DNA of 60,078 nt from an uncultured Clostridia bacterium (GTDB taxonomy: Bacteria; Bacillota; Clostridia; Peptostreptococcales; Anaerovoracaceae): the NCBI GenBank assembly GCA_934278925.1, contig CAKQWJ010000012.1:1-60078 (forward strand), written 5' to 3'. Position numbers and translations under genes: made by a program. Positions 1-8,627 of this stretch are shown here, in pieces. The notes below the pieces were generated by a model. It was not told where the DNA came from, searched no databases, and was given only the letters and a program-made list of their open reading frames with translations. Numbering within the stretch: position 1 is the first letter of the stretch; the number at the start of each line of letters is the position of its first letter.

Positions 1-114
1 TAGCCCCCCTACCAGAATTTACTTTTGCAAAGCGGAAAGTTTTTGGCTGAACTGGAACTTACTTTTTCAATTCACCATTCTAATTAATTCGACTACGCTT
101 TCACACGAAATCTC

Positions 115-399
115 ATATGCCTAGAATTTTGAAGGCGATTCACGCTTTTTGTCAGCAAACGGCGATTTAGCGTGAATGCAATTCGCCGATTTTTCGAAAA
201 TCTAATTTTAATCGCCGGATTATTTTTTCCTGTTCACGCTGAAAAAACATTTCCTTTCCAAAAGCGTGAACTTTTTTCATTCGTTTTTTTTGCGTACAAG
301 CAATCATACAACGAAACTGGAACTAGCCGGAAATCCATTCACGCTAATCAGGGAAAATTGTCAAATTAGCGTGAATCCGCTCGGAAATTCTAGGAATAT
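115..399 (+). repeat. Structured ~286-bp element, copy A
   Basis: The copy begins with ATATGCCTAGAAT (115-127) and ends with ATTCTAGGAATAT (387-399), an imperfect terminal inverted repeat. Inside lie three hairpins, each spanning 38 nt and each with a TTCACGC...GCGTGAA stem: 139-176, 233-270 and 338-375. The third stem is longest (TTCACGCTAAT/ATTAGCGTGAA). A second copy with the same architecture lies at 39023-39309. Outside the ends both copies share AATCTC on the left and TTAATT on the right, so the true borders may be about 6 bp further out. No convincing coding region is seen inside. It may be a MITE-like element or a repeated structured RNA. Bases 1-114 and 400-521 hold nothing I recognise. 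Confidence 0.85.
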
Positions 400-521
400 T
401 TAATTCATTTTGTGAAAATAGCTCTAATTACCAGAACCACCTAACGGAGCACCCTGGTGGAATAACCTGCCGGATTCTCCCATCATTCCATTTCAACCCA
501 TAAAAGCATGCCTTTAATTCC

Positions 522-1757
522 TTACGCTTCCAGCGCTTCCAGAATCAGCTTTGGCAGCTTGCGGCACTTCGCTTCGGAAATGGAGGCGATGGATACCCGA
601 ACGCCCTTGGTGAACGGTACCACGAACACATCTGCTTCTTCCAGCTTCTTGCTTACCGCATCCGGGTCCTCACAAGGAACGGAGCAGAAGAATCCGCCGC
701 GGAACGGAACCATCTTCAGTCCCACCTTTACCGCTTCTTCCTCGAAAGCGCGGCCTCTGCTGAGAAGCATGTTGCGGAAGCCGGCTCTCTCCTCGTCCAC
801 CTTGGCCAGGAGTTCCGGATCGTTGTAGATCTTTGCGATGACTTCCTGCGGTCCTCTTGGGCAGTTGGACCAGCTTGCCCGTGCGGAGAAGGACAGCACC
901 CGAACGAACTCGTCCCGAACTTCTTCGGTCTTTGCCAGGCAAATGGTTGCTGCGCAGCGGCATCCGTAGAAGGTGAATGTCTTGGATGCGCTGTACGCCA
1001 GCATCGGCAGGATATTGCTGTTCAGCTCCTCCAGCTTCGGCAGGAAGGAACGAACTTCTTTCTCGTCACCGGCGAAATCGATGTAGGCCACATCCGCAAC
1101 CAGTGCCACCTTCTTAGCCGGGTCGGTGCTGTTCAGCACGCGAATCACGCCGTCCCAGTCTTCGTCGGACAGGGAATATCCCGTCGGGTTGTTGGCCGGT
1201 GTGTTGATGATGATTACCAAGCGGTCCTGAATACGCAGCATTTTATTTACCTTGTATTCGAAGTCTTCTAGGTTGAAGTTTCCTTCTGCATCGAACATAT
1301 CGAAGGTCTCTTCGTCCCGGCCCATTTCCATGGCGATGTTCTTGTACGTAGTCCAGTGCCAGTCATGGGTCAGGAACTTATCTCCCGGGCAGGAATAGTT
1401 GGCAATGGCATTTCTCAGGGAGCCGGTACCGCCCGGAGATGCCACAACGCCCACATAGCCCTTCGGCTGATAATCCCCCAGAGCTGCTTTTACGATGGCC
1501 TCCTTAAATGCCGGCGTTCCGGCAATCGGCGCATATTCCGCATACTCCGCCGGGGTGAGGGATTTTACCGCCTCGTCCACCGAGGAGAGCACGATCAGCT
1601 TGCCTTCGTCATCCAGCAGGGCGCCGATGGTGGCGTTGATTACGTTCTCCTTGCCCTTTGCGGCGATGGCCGCCTTCGCTCTTCCGCTGATTCCGAAGAT
1701 CTTGTCCTCCTTCGGAACCGTTCTTCCGTTATACGCTGCAAAACTCGTGTCTGCCAT
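522..1757 (-). CDS. Class I PLP-dependent aminotransferase (aspartate/aromatic type), C-terminal half of the TrmB frame with its own start
   Basis: These 411 residues look like a complete AspC/TyrB-like aminotransferase, which moves an amino group between an amino acid and a 2-oxo acid using pyridoxal phosphate. The PLP lysine sits in YSASKTFTFYGCR. Other family signs are NTPANNPTGY, the YIDFAG segment and the SNCPRGPQ and NDPEL segments. The ATG at 1757 has a good ribosome-binding site: GGGAG lies 7 nt upstream, inside the last codons of trmB. Separate translation is therefore likely even though no stop codon divides the two parts. Substrate cannot be read from sequence. Confidence 0.8.
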   Translation of the reverse strand: MADTSFAAYNGRTVPKEDKIFGISGRAKAAIAAKGKENVINATIGALLDDEGKLIVLSSVDEAVKSLTPAEYAEYAPIAGTPAFKEAIVKAALGDYQPKGYVGVVASPGGTGSLRNAIANYSCPGDKFLTHDWHWTTYKNIAMEMGRDEETFDMFDAEGNFNLEDFEYKVNKMLRIQDRLVIIINTPANNPTGYSLSDEDWDGVIRVLNSTDPAKKVALVADVAYIDFAGDEKEVRSFLPKLEELNSNILPMLAYSASKTFTFYGCRCAATICLAKTEEVRDEFVRVLSFSARASWSNCPRGPQEVIAKIYNDPELLAKVDEERAGFRNMLLSRGRAFEEEAVKVGLKMVPFRGGFFCSVPCEDPDAVSKKLEEADVFVVPFTKGVRVSIASISEAKCRKLPKLILEALEA

Positions 1758-2417
1758 TTTCTTTCTCCCTTCTCTTCTTCCGAATTTTACCCTTTTAATA
1801 TTTTCACCCAGAGTACTGAATTTGGCTTCATACTCCGTCATAATATTGTCCTCGTTGTATTCGCAGTGATGCAGGTCCCGGGTCAGCTCGTGAATCTTCA
1901 TGTCGTTGGCCAGAATCTCCTGAATGGTGAACTCAAAAAGCCCGGTGTTGTCGGTTTTGAACGTCACGATGCCGTCGTCCTTCAGAATCCGCTCGTACTG
2001 CACCAGCTTGGACCGATGGGTCAGGCGCTTCTTCGCACTGTAATTCTTCGGCAGCGGATCGCTGAAATTCAGGTAGATGCCGTCCACTTCCTCGTCCCGG
2101 AACCAGTCCGTGAGATCCACGATGAAATCCGGCACGAACACCACGTTGGTCAGCCCCTTCTCCCGAATCTTCTCCATGGCCCGAAGGAGCACGCTGCGGT
2201 TGCCTTCCACCGCGATGTAGAAATTCTCCGGATGCCGCTCCGCCATCTCCGAAATGAACTTGCCCTTTCCGCAGCCCACTTCCAGATACAGCCCGGTGCA
2301 TCCCGCTTTCCGCACCCGTTCCTGCCAGTTTCCCTTGCACGCCTCCGGATGGTACACCAGAAACTCCTCATACTTTGCATACTTCTCTTCCAGATTTTTA
2401 ACTTTTCTCTGTCTCAC
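522..2417 (-). CDS. trmB: TrmB tRNA (guanine-N7-)-methyltransferase fused in frame to a class I aminotransferase
   Basis: One uninterrupted 631-codon frame. Residues 1-220 form a full-length TrmB, which makes m7G46 in tRNA: the SAM-binding LEVGCGKGKF is near residue 45, then YLNFSDPLPK (the family's usual F-x-DPWPK-type motif), HRSK, and a C-terminal TEYEAKF. Instead of stopping, the frame runs through a basic linker (KFGRREGRKK) into an aminotransferase that starts at MADTSF. The start is GTG at 2417, preceded by an AGAGAGAG-like weak ribosome-binding site. The gene lies 54 bp after ecfT and may be the last gene of that operon. A fused protein, a lost stop codon, or two products from one frame are all possible. 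TrmB identity is secure; the product structure is not. Confidence 0.85.
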   Translation of the reverse strand: MRQRKVKNLEEKYAKYEEFLVYHPEACKGNWQERVRKAGCTGLYLEVGCGKGKFISEMAERHPENFYIAVEGNRSVLLRAMEKIREKGLTNVVFVPDFIVDLTDWFRDEEVDGIYLNFSDPLPKNYSAKKRLTHRSKLVQYERILKDDGIVTFKTDNTGLFEFTIQEILANDMKIHELTRDLHHCEYNEDNIMTEYEAKFSTLGENIKRVKFGRREGRKKMADTSFAAYNGRTVPKEDKIFGISGRAKAAIAAKGKENVINATIGALLDDEGKLIVLSSVDEAVKSLTPAEYAEYAPIAGTPAFKEAIVKAALGDYQPKGYVGVVASPGGTGSLRNAIANYSCPGDKFLTHDWHWTTYKNIAMEMGRDEETFDMFDAEGNFNLEDFEYKVNKMLRIQDRLVIIINTPANNPTGYSLSDEDWDGVIRVLNSTDPAKKVALVADVAYIDFAGDEKEVRSFLPKLEELNSNILPMLAYSASKTFTFYGCRCAATICLAKTEEVRDEFVRVLSFSARASWSNCPRGPQEVIAKIYNDPELLAKVDEERAGFRNMLLSRGRAFEEEAVKVGLKMVPFRGGFFCSVPCEDPDAVSKKLEEADVFVVPFTKGVRVSIASISEAKCRKLPKLILEALEA

Positions 2418-2471
2418 GCCGTTCTCTCTCTATTCTGTAATTTAAATTTTAATAAAAACAATAACATTTCT

Positions 2472-3278
2472 CTAAGGCAGCGGCATCCACCGGGACGCAA
2501 TCACGATTCCCAGAAAGACCGCCAGCAAAACTCCGGCCACCCCATCTCTTCGGCTAAAAACAATTTCCTTCATGCGGGTGCGTCCGACACCGCCGTGGTA
2601 GCAGCGAGCCTCCATGGCCAGCGCCAAATCCTGCGCAATCCGAAAGGATCCCACGAACAGGGGAATCAGAATCGGAATCATGTTCTTCACCCGCTGAATC
2701 AGGCTGCCGGATTCGAAATCGGCACCCCGGGCCTGCTGGGCCTTCATGATTTTGTCCGTCTCCTCCAGAAGTGTGGGAATAAAACGCAGTGCGATGCTCA
2801 TCATCAGCGCAATCTCGTGGCTGGGCAGCCCCAATCGGTTGAAGGGCTTCAGCAGCTTCTCCAAGCCGTCGGTAAGCTCCATGGGTTTGGTGGTCAGGGT
2901 CAGCATGGAGGTGCCGATGATCAGAAGGATCAGCCGCAGCGCCATAAAGCAGGACCGATACAGGCCCTCATAGGTGATGGTGAGGAATTTCCAGTGCCAC
3001 AGCACCGTTCCGTCGAACATGAACAGGTTCAGCACAAAGGTCAGCAGGATGATAAAGACCACCGCCTTCAAGCCCTTGAAAATAAACCGCACCGGTACCC
3101 TCGAGATGCCGATGAGAATCCCCAGCGCCAGAATCACCAGGCCGAATCCCGCAAAGGAATTCACCAGGAAAATTTCTATAATATACAGCAGGGTCCCCAG
3201 AATTTTCGTTCGGGCATCCAGCCGGTGCACCACCGACTGCTCCGGATAATATTGTCCTAACGTGATATCCCGAATCAT
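2472..3278 (-). CDS. ecfT: Energy-coupling factor transporter transmembrane protein EcfT
   Basis: A 268-aa polytopic membrane protein. It is the T component that couples the two ATPases to interchangeable substrate-binding S proteins in group II ECF vitamin/metal importers. Visible family marks are the N-terminal HRLDARTKI, several hydrophobic segments, and the two coupling-helix arginine motifs ARGADF and EARCYHG. Its start overlaps the ecfA2 stop by 4 bp, so translation is coupled. No S component is encoded in the window, so the transported compounds are not indicated here. Length is normal for the family. Confidence 0.93.
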   Translation of the reverse strand: MIRDITLGQYYPEQSVVHRLDARTKILGTLLYIIEIFLVNSFAGFGLVILALGILIGISRVPVRFIFKGLKAVVFIILLTFVLNLFMFDGTVLWHWKFLTITYEGLYRSCFMALRLILLIIGTSMLTLTTKPMELTDGLEKLLKPFNRLGLPSHEIALMMSIALRFIPTLLEETDKIMKAQQARGADFESGSLIQRVKNMIPILIPLFVGSFRIAQDLALAMEARCYHGGVGRTRMKEIVFSRRDGVAGVLLAVFLGIVIASRWMPLP

Positions 3279-4135
3279 TTCTTCCCGCTTTCCAGATACC
3301 GGCAGATTTCCTTTGCCGCATCTTCAATACTCAGCGGCGCCGCATCGATTCCCGGCAGCCGCTCCTTTAACCGTTCCATAAATTCCATAGCCGGGGGCTG
3401 TCCCAGTCCCATTTCCCGAAGCTGTTCCCCCCGGGCGAATACCTCTGCCGGCGATCCGTTCATCACCAGCCGGCCGCGGTTCATCACCAGCACCCGGTCC
3501 GCCAGCTCCGCAATATCTCCCATGTTGTGGGAAACCAACAGAATGGTCATCTTCTCCTGCCGATGGATTCTCCGAATCAGATCCAGAACATCCCGATGGG
3601 CGGAAGGATCCAACCCGGCCGTGGGTTCGTCCAGAATCAGGATTTCCGGCTTCATGGCCAGAACTCCGGCAATGGCCACCCGCCGCTTCTGTCCCCCGGA
3701 CAGTTCAAAAGGCGACCGCTCCTTTACTTCTTCGTAATCCAGTCCCGTCAGGCGAATGGAGTCCTTCACCACCCGGTCCAGTTCCTCGCCGGACATGCCC
3801 ACCTGCTTCGGGCCGAAGGCCACGTCCTTGGCCACCGTTTCCTCGAACAGCTGGTATTCCGGATACTGAAACACCAATCCCACCTTCCGGCGCACTTCTG
3901 TCATCTTGACAGACGGATCGGTGATGCACACCTCCCCCACCGTGATTTTACCGGAGTCCGGACGGAGCAGCCCGTTCAGCTGCTGCACCAAAGTGGATTT
4001 CCCGGAGCCGGTGTGACCGATGATTGCCGCGAATTCCCCCGGTTCCAGCCGGAAGGACACGTCCTCCAACGCCCTCGTCTCGTTGGGCATTCCTTTCGAA
4101 TATGTATATGTAAGATTCTCTACTGTAATTGACAT
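3275..4135 (-). CDS. ecfA2: Energy-coupling factor transporter ATP-binding protein EcfA2
   Basis: A 286-aa ABC ATPase that pairs with EcfA1 to power ECF transport from the cytoplasmic face. Walker A is GHTGSGKST, the Q-loop is VFQYPEYQLF (the QYPE form typical of EcfA2), the signature is LSGGQKRR, Walker B is ILILDEPTAGLDP, and the switch histidine lies in LLVSHNM. It lies between ecfA1 (16-bp overlap) and ecfT (4-bp overlap), the usual order. The start at 4135 gives MSITVENLTYTY, the family's normal N terminus. Confidence 0.93.
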   Translation of the reverse strand: MSITVENLTYTYSKGMPNETRALEDVSFRLEPGEFAAIIGHTGSGKSTLVQQLNGLLRPDSGKITVGEVCITDPSVKMTEVRRKVGLVFQYPEYQLFEETVAKDVAFGPKQVGMSGEELDRVVKDSIRLTGLDYEEVKERSPFELSGGQKRRVAIAGVLAMKPEILILDEPTAGLDPSAHRDVLDLIRRIHRQEKMTILLVSHNMGDIAELADRVLVMNRGRLVMNGSPAEVFARGEQLREMGLGQPPAMEFMERLKERLPGIDAAPLSIEDAAKEICRYLESGKK

Positions 4136-4968
4136 ATGGCCTCAATCAATTCCTCTTCGGTCTGCACCGAAGCGTCCACCGGCAATCCCAGCCGGACCAA
4201 TTCTTCCCGCAACGCAATGATTACCGGCATTTCCAATCCGGCCCGCTGAATTCTCTCTCGATCTGCAAAAAAATCTCTCGGCGGCATATCGTCGGTAATC
4301 CGGCCGTCCTTCATGACGATCAGCCGGTCCGCCTGCATCGCCTCTTCCATAAAATGAGTGATGAGGATTACCGTGATTCCCGCTTCGTGCAGTTGATGAA
4401 TGATGTCCATCACCTGATGGCGCCCTTTGGGATCCAACATAGCGGTGGGTTCATCGAACACGATGCACTTCGGCCGCATGGCGATGGCTCCCGCAATAGC
4501 GATCCGCTGCTTCTGTCCGCCGGACAGCATATGAGGCGCTTTCAGCCGCTGCTCGTACATGCCTACCGCTTGAAGGGCTTCGTCCACCCGTCGGCGAATT
4601 TCCGCCGGGTCCACCCCCAAATTCTCCGGACCGAAGGCCACATCGTCCTCAACTACGGAAGACACAATCTGATTGTCCGGATTCTGAAATACCATTCCCA
4701 CGGTACTTCGAATATCCCAGATTCGATCGTCCTCCCGGGTGTTCATTCCTTCAATCCATACCTCTCCCTCGGTGGGAAGGAGCAGGCCGTTTAAATGCTT
4801 CGCCAAGGTGGACTTCCCGGAGCCGTTCATCCCCAGAACTGCCACGAATTCACCGGGATTCACCTCAAAATCCACCCCGTCGATGGCGCGAAAGGACGTC
4901 GCCGTTCCTTCCGGGGATACTTTTCGATATTCAAATGTCAGGTTCTCCACCCGGATAATCGGTTCCAT
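4120..4968 (-). CDS. ecfA1: Energy-coupling factor transporter ATP-binding protein EcfA1
   Basis: A 282-aa ABC ATPase of the ECF core. Walker A is GMNGSGKST, the Q-loop is VFQNPDNQIV (typical of EcfA1), the signature is LSGGQKQR, Walker B is CIVFDEPTAMLDP, and the switch histidine is in LITHFM. I chose the ATG at 4968 (MEPIIRV) rather than the upstream start at 4995 because GAGGAGG lies 4-5 nt before it and the family begins there. The longer frame would also overlap the promoter's -10 region. First gene of ecfA1-ecfA2-ecfT, which is here a free-standing operon rather than sitting in the ribosomal-protein cluster common in Bacillota. Confidence 0.93.
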   Translation of the reverse strand: MEPIIRVENLTFEYRKVSPEGTATSFRAIDGVDFEVNPGEFVAVLGMNGSGKSTLAKHLNGLLLPTEGEVWIEGMNTREDDRIWDIRSTVGMVFQNPDNQIVSSVVEDDVAFGPENLGVDPAEIRRRVDEALQAVGMYEQRLKAPHMLSGGQKQRIAIAGAIAMRPKCIVFDEPTAMLDPKGRHQVMDIIHQLHEAGITVILITHFMEEAMQADRLIVMKDGRITDDMPPRDFFADRERIQRAGLEMPVIIALREELVRLGLPVDASVQTEEELIEAICQLQ

Positions 4969-4993
4969 ATTTCCTCCTCGCATTAACCGGCTC

Positions 4994-5023
4994 ATTATAT
5001 CACAGATAATCCGGTATGTTCAA
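4994..5023 (-). promoter_or_regulatory. Sigma-A promoter directly upstream of ecfA1
   Basis: On the minus strand TTGAAC (5018-5023) and TATAAT (4994-4999) are separated by 18 nt. The predicted start site leaves a short leader of about 20 nt before the ecfA1 ATG. It lies downstream of a second, stronger promoter at 5176-5204, so ecfA1A2T appears to have two promoters. Confidence 0.75.
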
Positions 5024-5060
5024 GAAAGCCGTGGATTCCCGACTTCCTTCGCACAACAAA

Positions 5061-5082
5061 GAGCCGGAGCAAGCTCCGACTC
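5061..5082 (-). terminator. Hairpin, terminator or attenuator between ppk and ecfA1
   Basis: Read on the minus strand, a 9-bp stem (GAGTCGGAG / CTCCGGCTC) with a CTTG loop is followed by TCTTTGTTGT, a weak U-tract. It can end ppk transcripts. It also lies about 95 nt downstream of the promoter at 5176-5204, so it could attenuate ecf transcription or end a short RNA. Confidence 0.5.
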
Positions 5083-5175
5083 TCCGACTCTAGATCAAAC
5101 GACCTTTTTGTTTGCGGGAATCCCCTTTCCCGACTATCGATTCTATATTATCCCCTTTTACGACTCGATGGTAAT

Positions 5176-5204
5176 ATTATAATCATCCCATGATGGGATG
5201 TCAA
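5176..5204 (-). promoter_or_regulatory. Perfect-consensus promoter with a palindrome in the spacer
   Basis: Minus strand TTGACA (5199-5204), 17-nt spacer, TATAAT (5176-5181): every consensus base is present. The spacer is filled by an 8+1+8 palindrome (5184-5200, arms CATCCCAT/ATGGGATG), which looks like an operator. Downstream there is no gene until ecfA1 at 4968, so transcripts would carry a leader of about 200 nt containing a CGGGAA/TTCCCG hairpin and the terminator-like stem at 5061-5082. No known riboswitch class was recognised. The span 4996-5291 holds no other gene. Confidence 0.75.
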
Positions 5205-5291
5205 TAAATCTTTTGTACTAAATTACAAACTTTTACCACATTTTTGATTGTTTTTATGAATGTATAATTGGGGAAATCCTCGGTTTCGATA

Positions 5292-7388
5292 CTACTTTCC
5301 CCAGTGGAGAATGCGCTGCCACAGGTTTTTCTGCGGTGCCTTCTTTTCACCGCCGTCTTCTGCCTTGCGCCGGGATTCCTCTGCCAGCTTCATCTGCTCC
5401 TCCTGGCTGTTCACACTGCCCTCGCCGGTCACCGGCTCGTACTTCCGCTCCGGCAGCAGCTTCATGGCCTTCGTATTGTCGGACCACTGAAGATGGATGA
5501 CTTTCCATATTTTTGCCCGAACGTCCGGATCCAGAATCGGACATCCCACTTCCACTCTTCGGCGCGTGTTTCGTGTCATAAAATCCGCCGAGGCGATGTA
5601 CATCTTCTCCGTCGAGCCCTTGCCAAAAACATAAATCCGTGAATGCTCCAGATACCGGCCCACGATGCTTCGAACCTCAATGTTCTCCGTCTCTCCCGGA
5701 ATGCCCGGAACCAAACAGCAGATGCCGCGTACCATCATGTGAATCTTCACGCCGGCGCAGGACGCATCCCGCAGCTTCTCGATGATGCGGCGATCCGTCA
5801 GGGAATTCAGCTTGAAGAACAGGTATCCTTCCGGCCCTTTCTGCATCTCCCGCTCGATTCCCGCGATGACTTTGTCCTGCAGCTCCAGCGGTGCCACCAG
5901 CAGGTGGTCGTATCTGCCCTCCAGATTTCCGATTCCCATGTTCCGGAAAAACAAAGCCGCGTCCTCCCCGATTCCCGGGTCTGCCGTCATCAGGGAGAAA
6001 TCCGTGTACAGCTTGGAGGTGGTTTCGTTGTAATTGCCGGTGCCGATCTGGGTGTACCGGCGAAGGGTTCCCCGCTCATTTCGGGTGATCAGGCACAGCT
6101 TGGAGTGCACCTTGAAGTTGGCCATTCCGTACATGATGGTGCAGCCGGATTTTTCAAACTCCCTGGACCAATCGATGTTGTTCTGTTCATCGAAACGGGC
6201 GCGGAGCTCAATCAGCACCGTGACCTTCTTGCCGTTTTCCGCCGCCCGGCACAGGTACTTCACCAACTTGCTTTTGCCCGCCAAGCGATAAATGGTAATC
6301 TGGATGGAACGGACATCCGGATCCGATGCCGCCTCTTCCAGCAGGCGCAGGAACGGCTTCATGCTTTCGTACGGATAGGACAGCAGGCGGTCCTGCTTGC
6401 GAATCTGATCGAACATGGATTCTTTTCCTGCCAGTTCTCCCGGAGTTTTCGGCGTGTACGGTTCAAAGAGCATCTCCTTCTTCTGCTCCGGATTCAGCTT
6501 GTTCTCCAGGCCGTAAGCGTACTTCATCTGCAGCGGGCCGCTGGTGTAGAAAATCTGGCTGTCGCTGAGGAGCAGGCGGCTCTGCAGGAACTTCAGCATT
6601 TTGGCACTCGGATGATCGGTCATCTCCAGGCGAAGTGGGGCCAGGCGGCGACGATCCTTCAGCAACTTCTGCATAAACTTTCTGAAGTCCTCGTTTTTCT
6701 CGCAGTCCTCATCTTCCGCGTGAATATCCGCATTTCGGGTGATGCAAACCTGAATCTTTTCTTCCACCGTGTAGGTGTCAAAGACCACATCCGCCAATTC
6801 CAGAAGCAGGTCTTCCATGCCGATGTAGCGAACGCCCGGACCCGGCAGGTACAGAATTTGCGGCAGGTCTACCGGCACCGGCAGGAAGGCAAAGTATTCC
6901 TCGCCTTTCTTTTTCCGCAGGCGTACGCAGATTTCAACGCCCTTGTTGCTGAGGTGCGGGAACGGATGCTGAGGATCTACCAACATCGGGGACAGCATTG
7001 GCAGGATGGAATTGCTGAAATAGTTTTCCACGTATTCCTGCTCGGAGGCGGTCATCTCATTGTACTTTAACCGAAAAACGCCTTTGATTCGGAATTCCTT
7101 TTCCAGCTCCTGATAAATGGCATCCCGCTGTGCGTACAGACCGCGCACCTGCTCATAGATTTTCTCCAGCTGTTCTTCTGCGGTCTCTCCGGTCTTGTCA
7201 TCGGTGTATTTCTTTCCCAGCGGCAGCATGTCGATCAGGCTGCCCACCCGGACCATGAAGAATTCGTCCAGGTTGGACGTGAAAATCGAAAGGAAACGAA
7301 GACGTTCCAGCAGCGGATTTCCGGGATCCTTTGCCTGGCGCATGCAGCGCTCATTGAACTGAAGCCAGGAGAGTTCCCGGTTCTGCAT
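5292..7388 (-). CDS. ppk: Polyphosphate kinase 1
   Basis: A 698-aa PPK1 that reversibly makes polyphosphate from ATP. The N terminus MQNRELSWLQFNERCMRQA is the family's opening. The four domains N-H-C1-C2 are present, with the catalytic histidine region ...FKVHSKLCLITR and the C-terminal RIYVFGKGSTEKMYIASADFMTRN. An upstream start at 7430 would add 14 residues; I prefer 7388 because it matches the family start and has GGAAG just upstream. It follows ppx directly, so synthesis and breakdown of polyphosphate are encoded together. The C-terminal 45 residues are charged and not conserved. Confidence 0.93.
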   Translation of the reverse strand: MQNRELSWLQFNERCMRQAKDPGNPLLERLRFLSIFTSNLDEFFMVRVGSLIDMLPLGKKYTDDKTGETAEEQLEKIYEQVRGLYAQRDAIYQELEKEFRIKGVFRLKYNEMTASEQEYVENYFSNSILPMLSPMLVDPQHPFPHLSNKGVEICVRLRKKKGEEYFAFLPVPVDLPQILYLPGPGVRYIGMEDLLLELADVVFDTYTVEEKIQVCITRNADIHAEDEDCEKNEDFRKFMQKLLKDRRRLAPLRLEMTDHPSAKMLKFLQSRLLLSDSQIFYTSGPLQMKYAYGLENKLNPEQKKEMLFEPYTPKTPGELAGKESMFDQIRKQDRLLSYPYESMKPFLRLLEEAASDPDVRSIQITIYRLAGKSKLVKYLCRAAENGKKVTVLIELRARFDEQNNIDWSREFEKSGCTIMYGMANFKVHSKLCLITRNERGTLRRYTQIGTGNYNETTSKLYTDFSLMTADPGIGEDAALFFRNMGIGNLEGRYDHLLVAPLELQDKVIAGIEREMQKGPEGYLFFKLNSLTDRRIIEKLRDASCAGVKIHMMVRGICCLVPGIPGETENIEVRSIVGRYLEHSRIYVFGKGSTEKMYIASADFMTRNTRRRVEVGCPILDPDVRAKIWKVIHLQWSDNTKAMKLLPERKYEPVTGEGSVNSQEEQMKLAEESRRKAEDGGEKKAPQKNLWQRILHWGK

Positions 7389-7444
7389 GTATCTTCCGCT
7401 CTCGTGATTTTCCTGTGTGCAACTTAACATTTTGTCCTATCCCC

Positions 7445-8404
7445 CTATTTTTCTGCTTTGCTCTCATCCGGTTTTTTGTTTTCATCTCCTGCTCCGGCCG
7501 CTTCCCGTTTTTTCAGAATTTCTTCCGTCAGAAAGCCTTCCCGGACGCCGTATTCCACCGTTACGATTTCTTTTACCCCGAATACATCGGCTGCCGCGTT
7601 CAAAGCAGCCATGCCCGGGAGCAATGTGTGAATTCGTTCCGGTGCGGACCGAAGAATCAGATCCGAGAACTGTGCCGGATTATCTTTGTAGAATTCCAAC
7701 ATCTTCTGCAAATACTTCCGTCCGTACTTTCCTTCGTGTACGGCTTCCGGATATTTCCGCTGAAGCACTTTCATAAAAGCTCGGCCGGCGCCGCCCTCGA
7801 CGCAGAGCGGCAGATGATAGCTGCGCTTCGGCAGCCGGATTTTCTCGAAATGCTTCCGCATGATGCGGTCGATTTCCTTTAATTCTTTCGGCTCCGGAAT
7901 GATTTCTTTTACGTATTTCCGGTACAGGTTCAGGGATCCCCACGGGATGGATGTGGATACCAGCGCTTCGTCGTTTCGGAAGGCCACTACCTCGCTGCTA
8001 CCGCCACCCACATCGATCATAATGCCCTCGTCCATGGAAATCTGCCGGCGCAGCCCGGCAAAACCGTAGCTCGCTTCCTGCTGCCCACTGAGCACCTTCA
8101 CCGGGAAACCGGTTTCCTTCTCTATCTCCACCAGAACCTCTTCCGTGTTGATGATGTTCCGAAGGGGCGCCGTGGCGAACACGCCGATTTCATCCAGGCT
8201 GAACTGGTCGGTCACCGTCTTCAGTTCCATCAGCGATTCCACTGCCACCTGAACGCCTCTCTTGCGCATTTCATGGTCCTTGTTGATGTACCCGGCCAGA
8301 CCGGCGGTAATCTTCTTGTTCAGCACCCGGCGAATGGATGTTCCGTCGTAATCGAATACCACCAGCCGAATCGTATTTGATCCAATATCTATAACTCCGT
8401 ACAT
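7445..8404 (-). CDS. ppx: Ppx/GppA family exopolyphosphatase
   Basis: A 319-aa protein of the actin-like ASKHA fold. YGVIDIGSNTIRLVVFD at the N terminus is the phosphate-binding loop, and IMIDVGGGSSEVVAF is the second phosphate motif. Family members remove terminal phosphate from polyphosphate or hydrolyse pppGpp. Pairing with ppk favours polyphosphate. The ATG at 8404 is preferred over 8530 because GGAGAG lies 8 nt upstream and the motif then begins at residue 2. Possible promoter: TTTACA (8467-8472) and TATTAC (8445-8450), spacing 16, weak. Confidence 0.9.
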   Translation of the reverse strand: MYGVIDIGSNTIRLVVFDYDGTSIRRVLNKKITAGLAGYINKDHEMRKRGVQVAVESLMELKTVTDQFSLDEIGVFATAPLRNIINTEEVLVEIEKETGFPVKVLSGQQEASYGFAGLRRQISMDEGIMIDVGGGSSEVVAFRNDEALVSTSIPWGSLNLYRKYVKEIIPEPKELKEIDRIMRKHFEKIRLPKRSYHLPLCVEGGAGRAFMKVLQRKYPEAVHEGKYGRKYLQKMLEFYKDNPAQFSDLILRSAPERIHTLLPGMAALNAAADVFGVKEIVTVEYGVREGFLTEEILKKREAAGAGDENKKPDESKAEK

Positions 8405-8493
8405 AGTTCTCTCTCCTTTTATATAAAAAGGATACGCCCGCAATGTAATATCCACTATCAAATAAATGTAAAGAACAGGTAAAACGAGGAAAA

Positions 8494-8522
8494 GACGCCG
8501 GATGAATTCCTCATCCGGCGTC
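8494..8522. terminator. Bidirectional intrinsic terminator downstream of trxA
   Basis: A 12-bp perfect stem (GACGCCGGATGA / TCATCCGGCGTC) with a 5-nt loop. T-runs lie on both sides (TTTTT on plus, TTTTCC on minus), so it can end trxA transcripts on the minus strand. Confidence 0.85.
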
Positions 8523-8627
8523 TTTTTCATTTCTTTTCATTTGCAAAACCTGGATTCTGCCGATTTGTAAATATTTCTTTACCGGCCTCTACCCCGGCAA
8601 AATACTTACTTCATCTTCGGATTCTCT

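Noticed and set aside
1356..3260. 634-codon plus-strand open frame opposite trmB and ecfT
   Set aside because: It is the complement of three well-supported genes, has a His/Gln-rich composition typical of antisense frames, and no ribosome-binding site.
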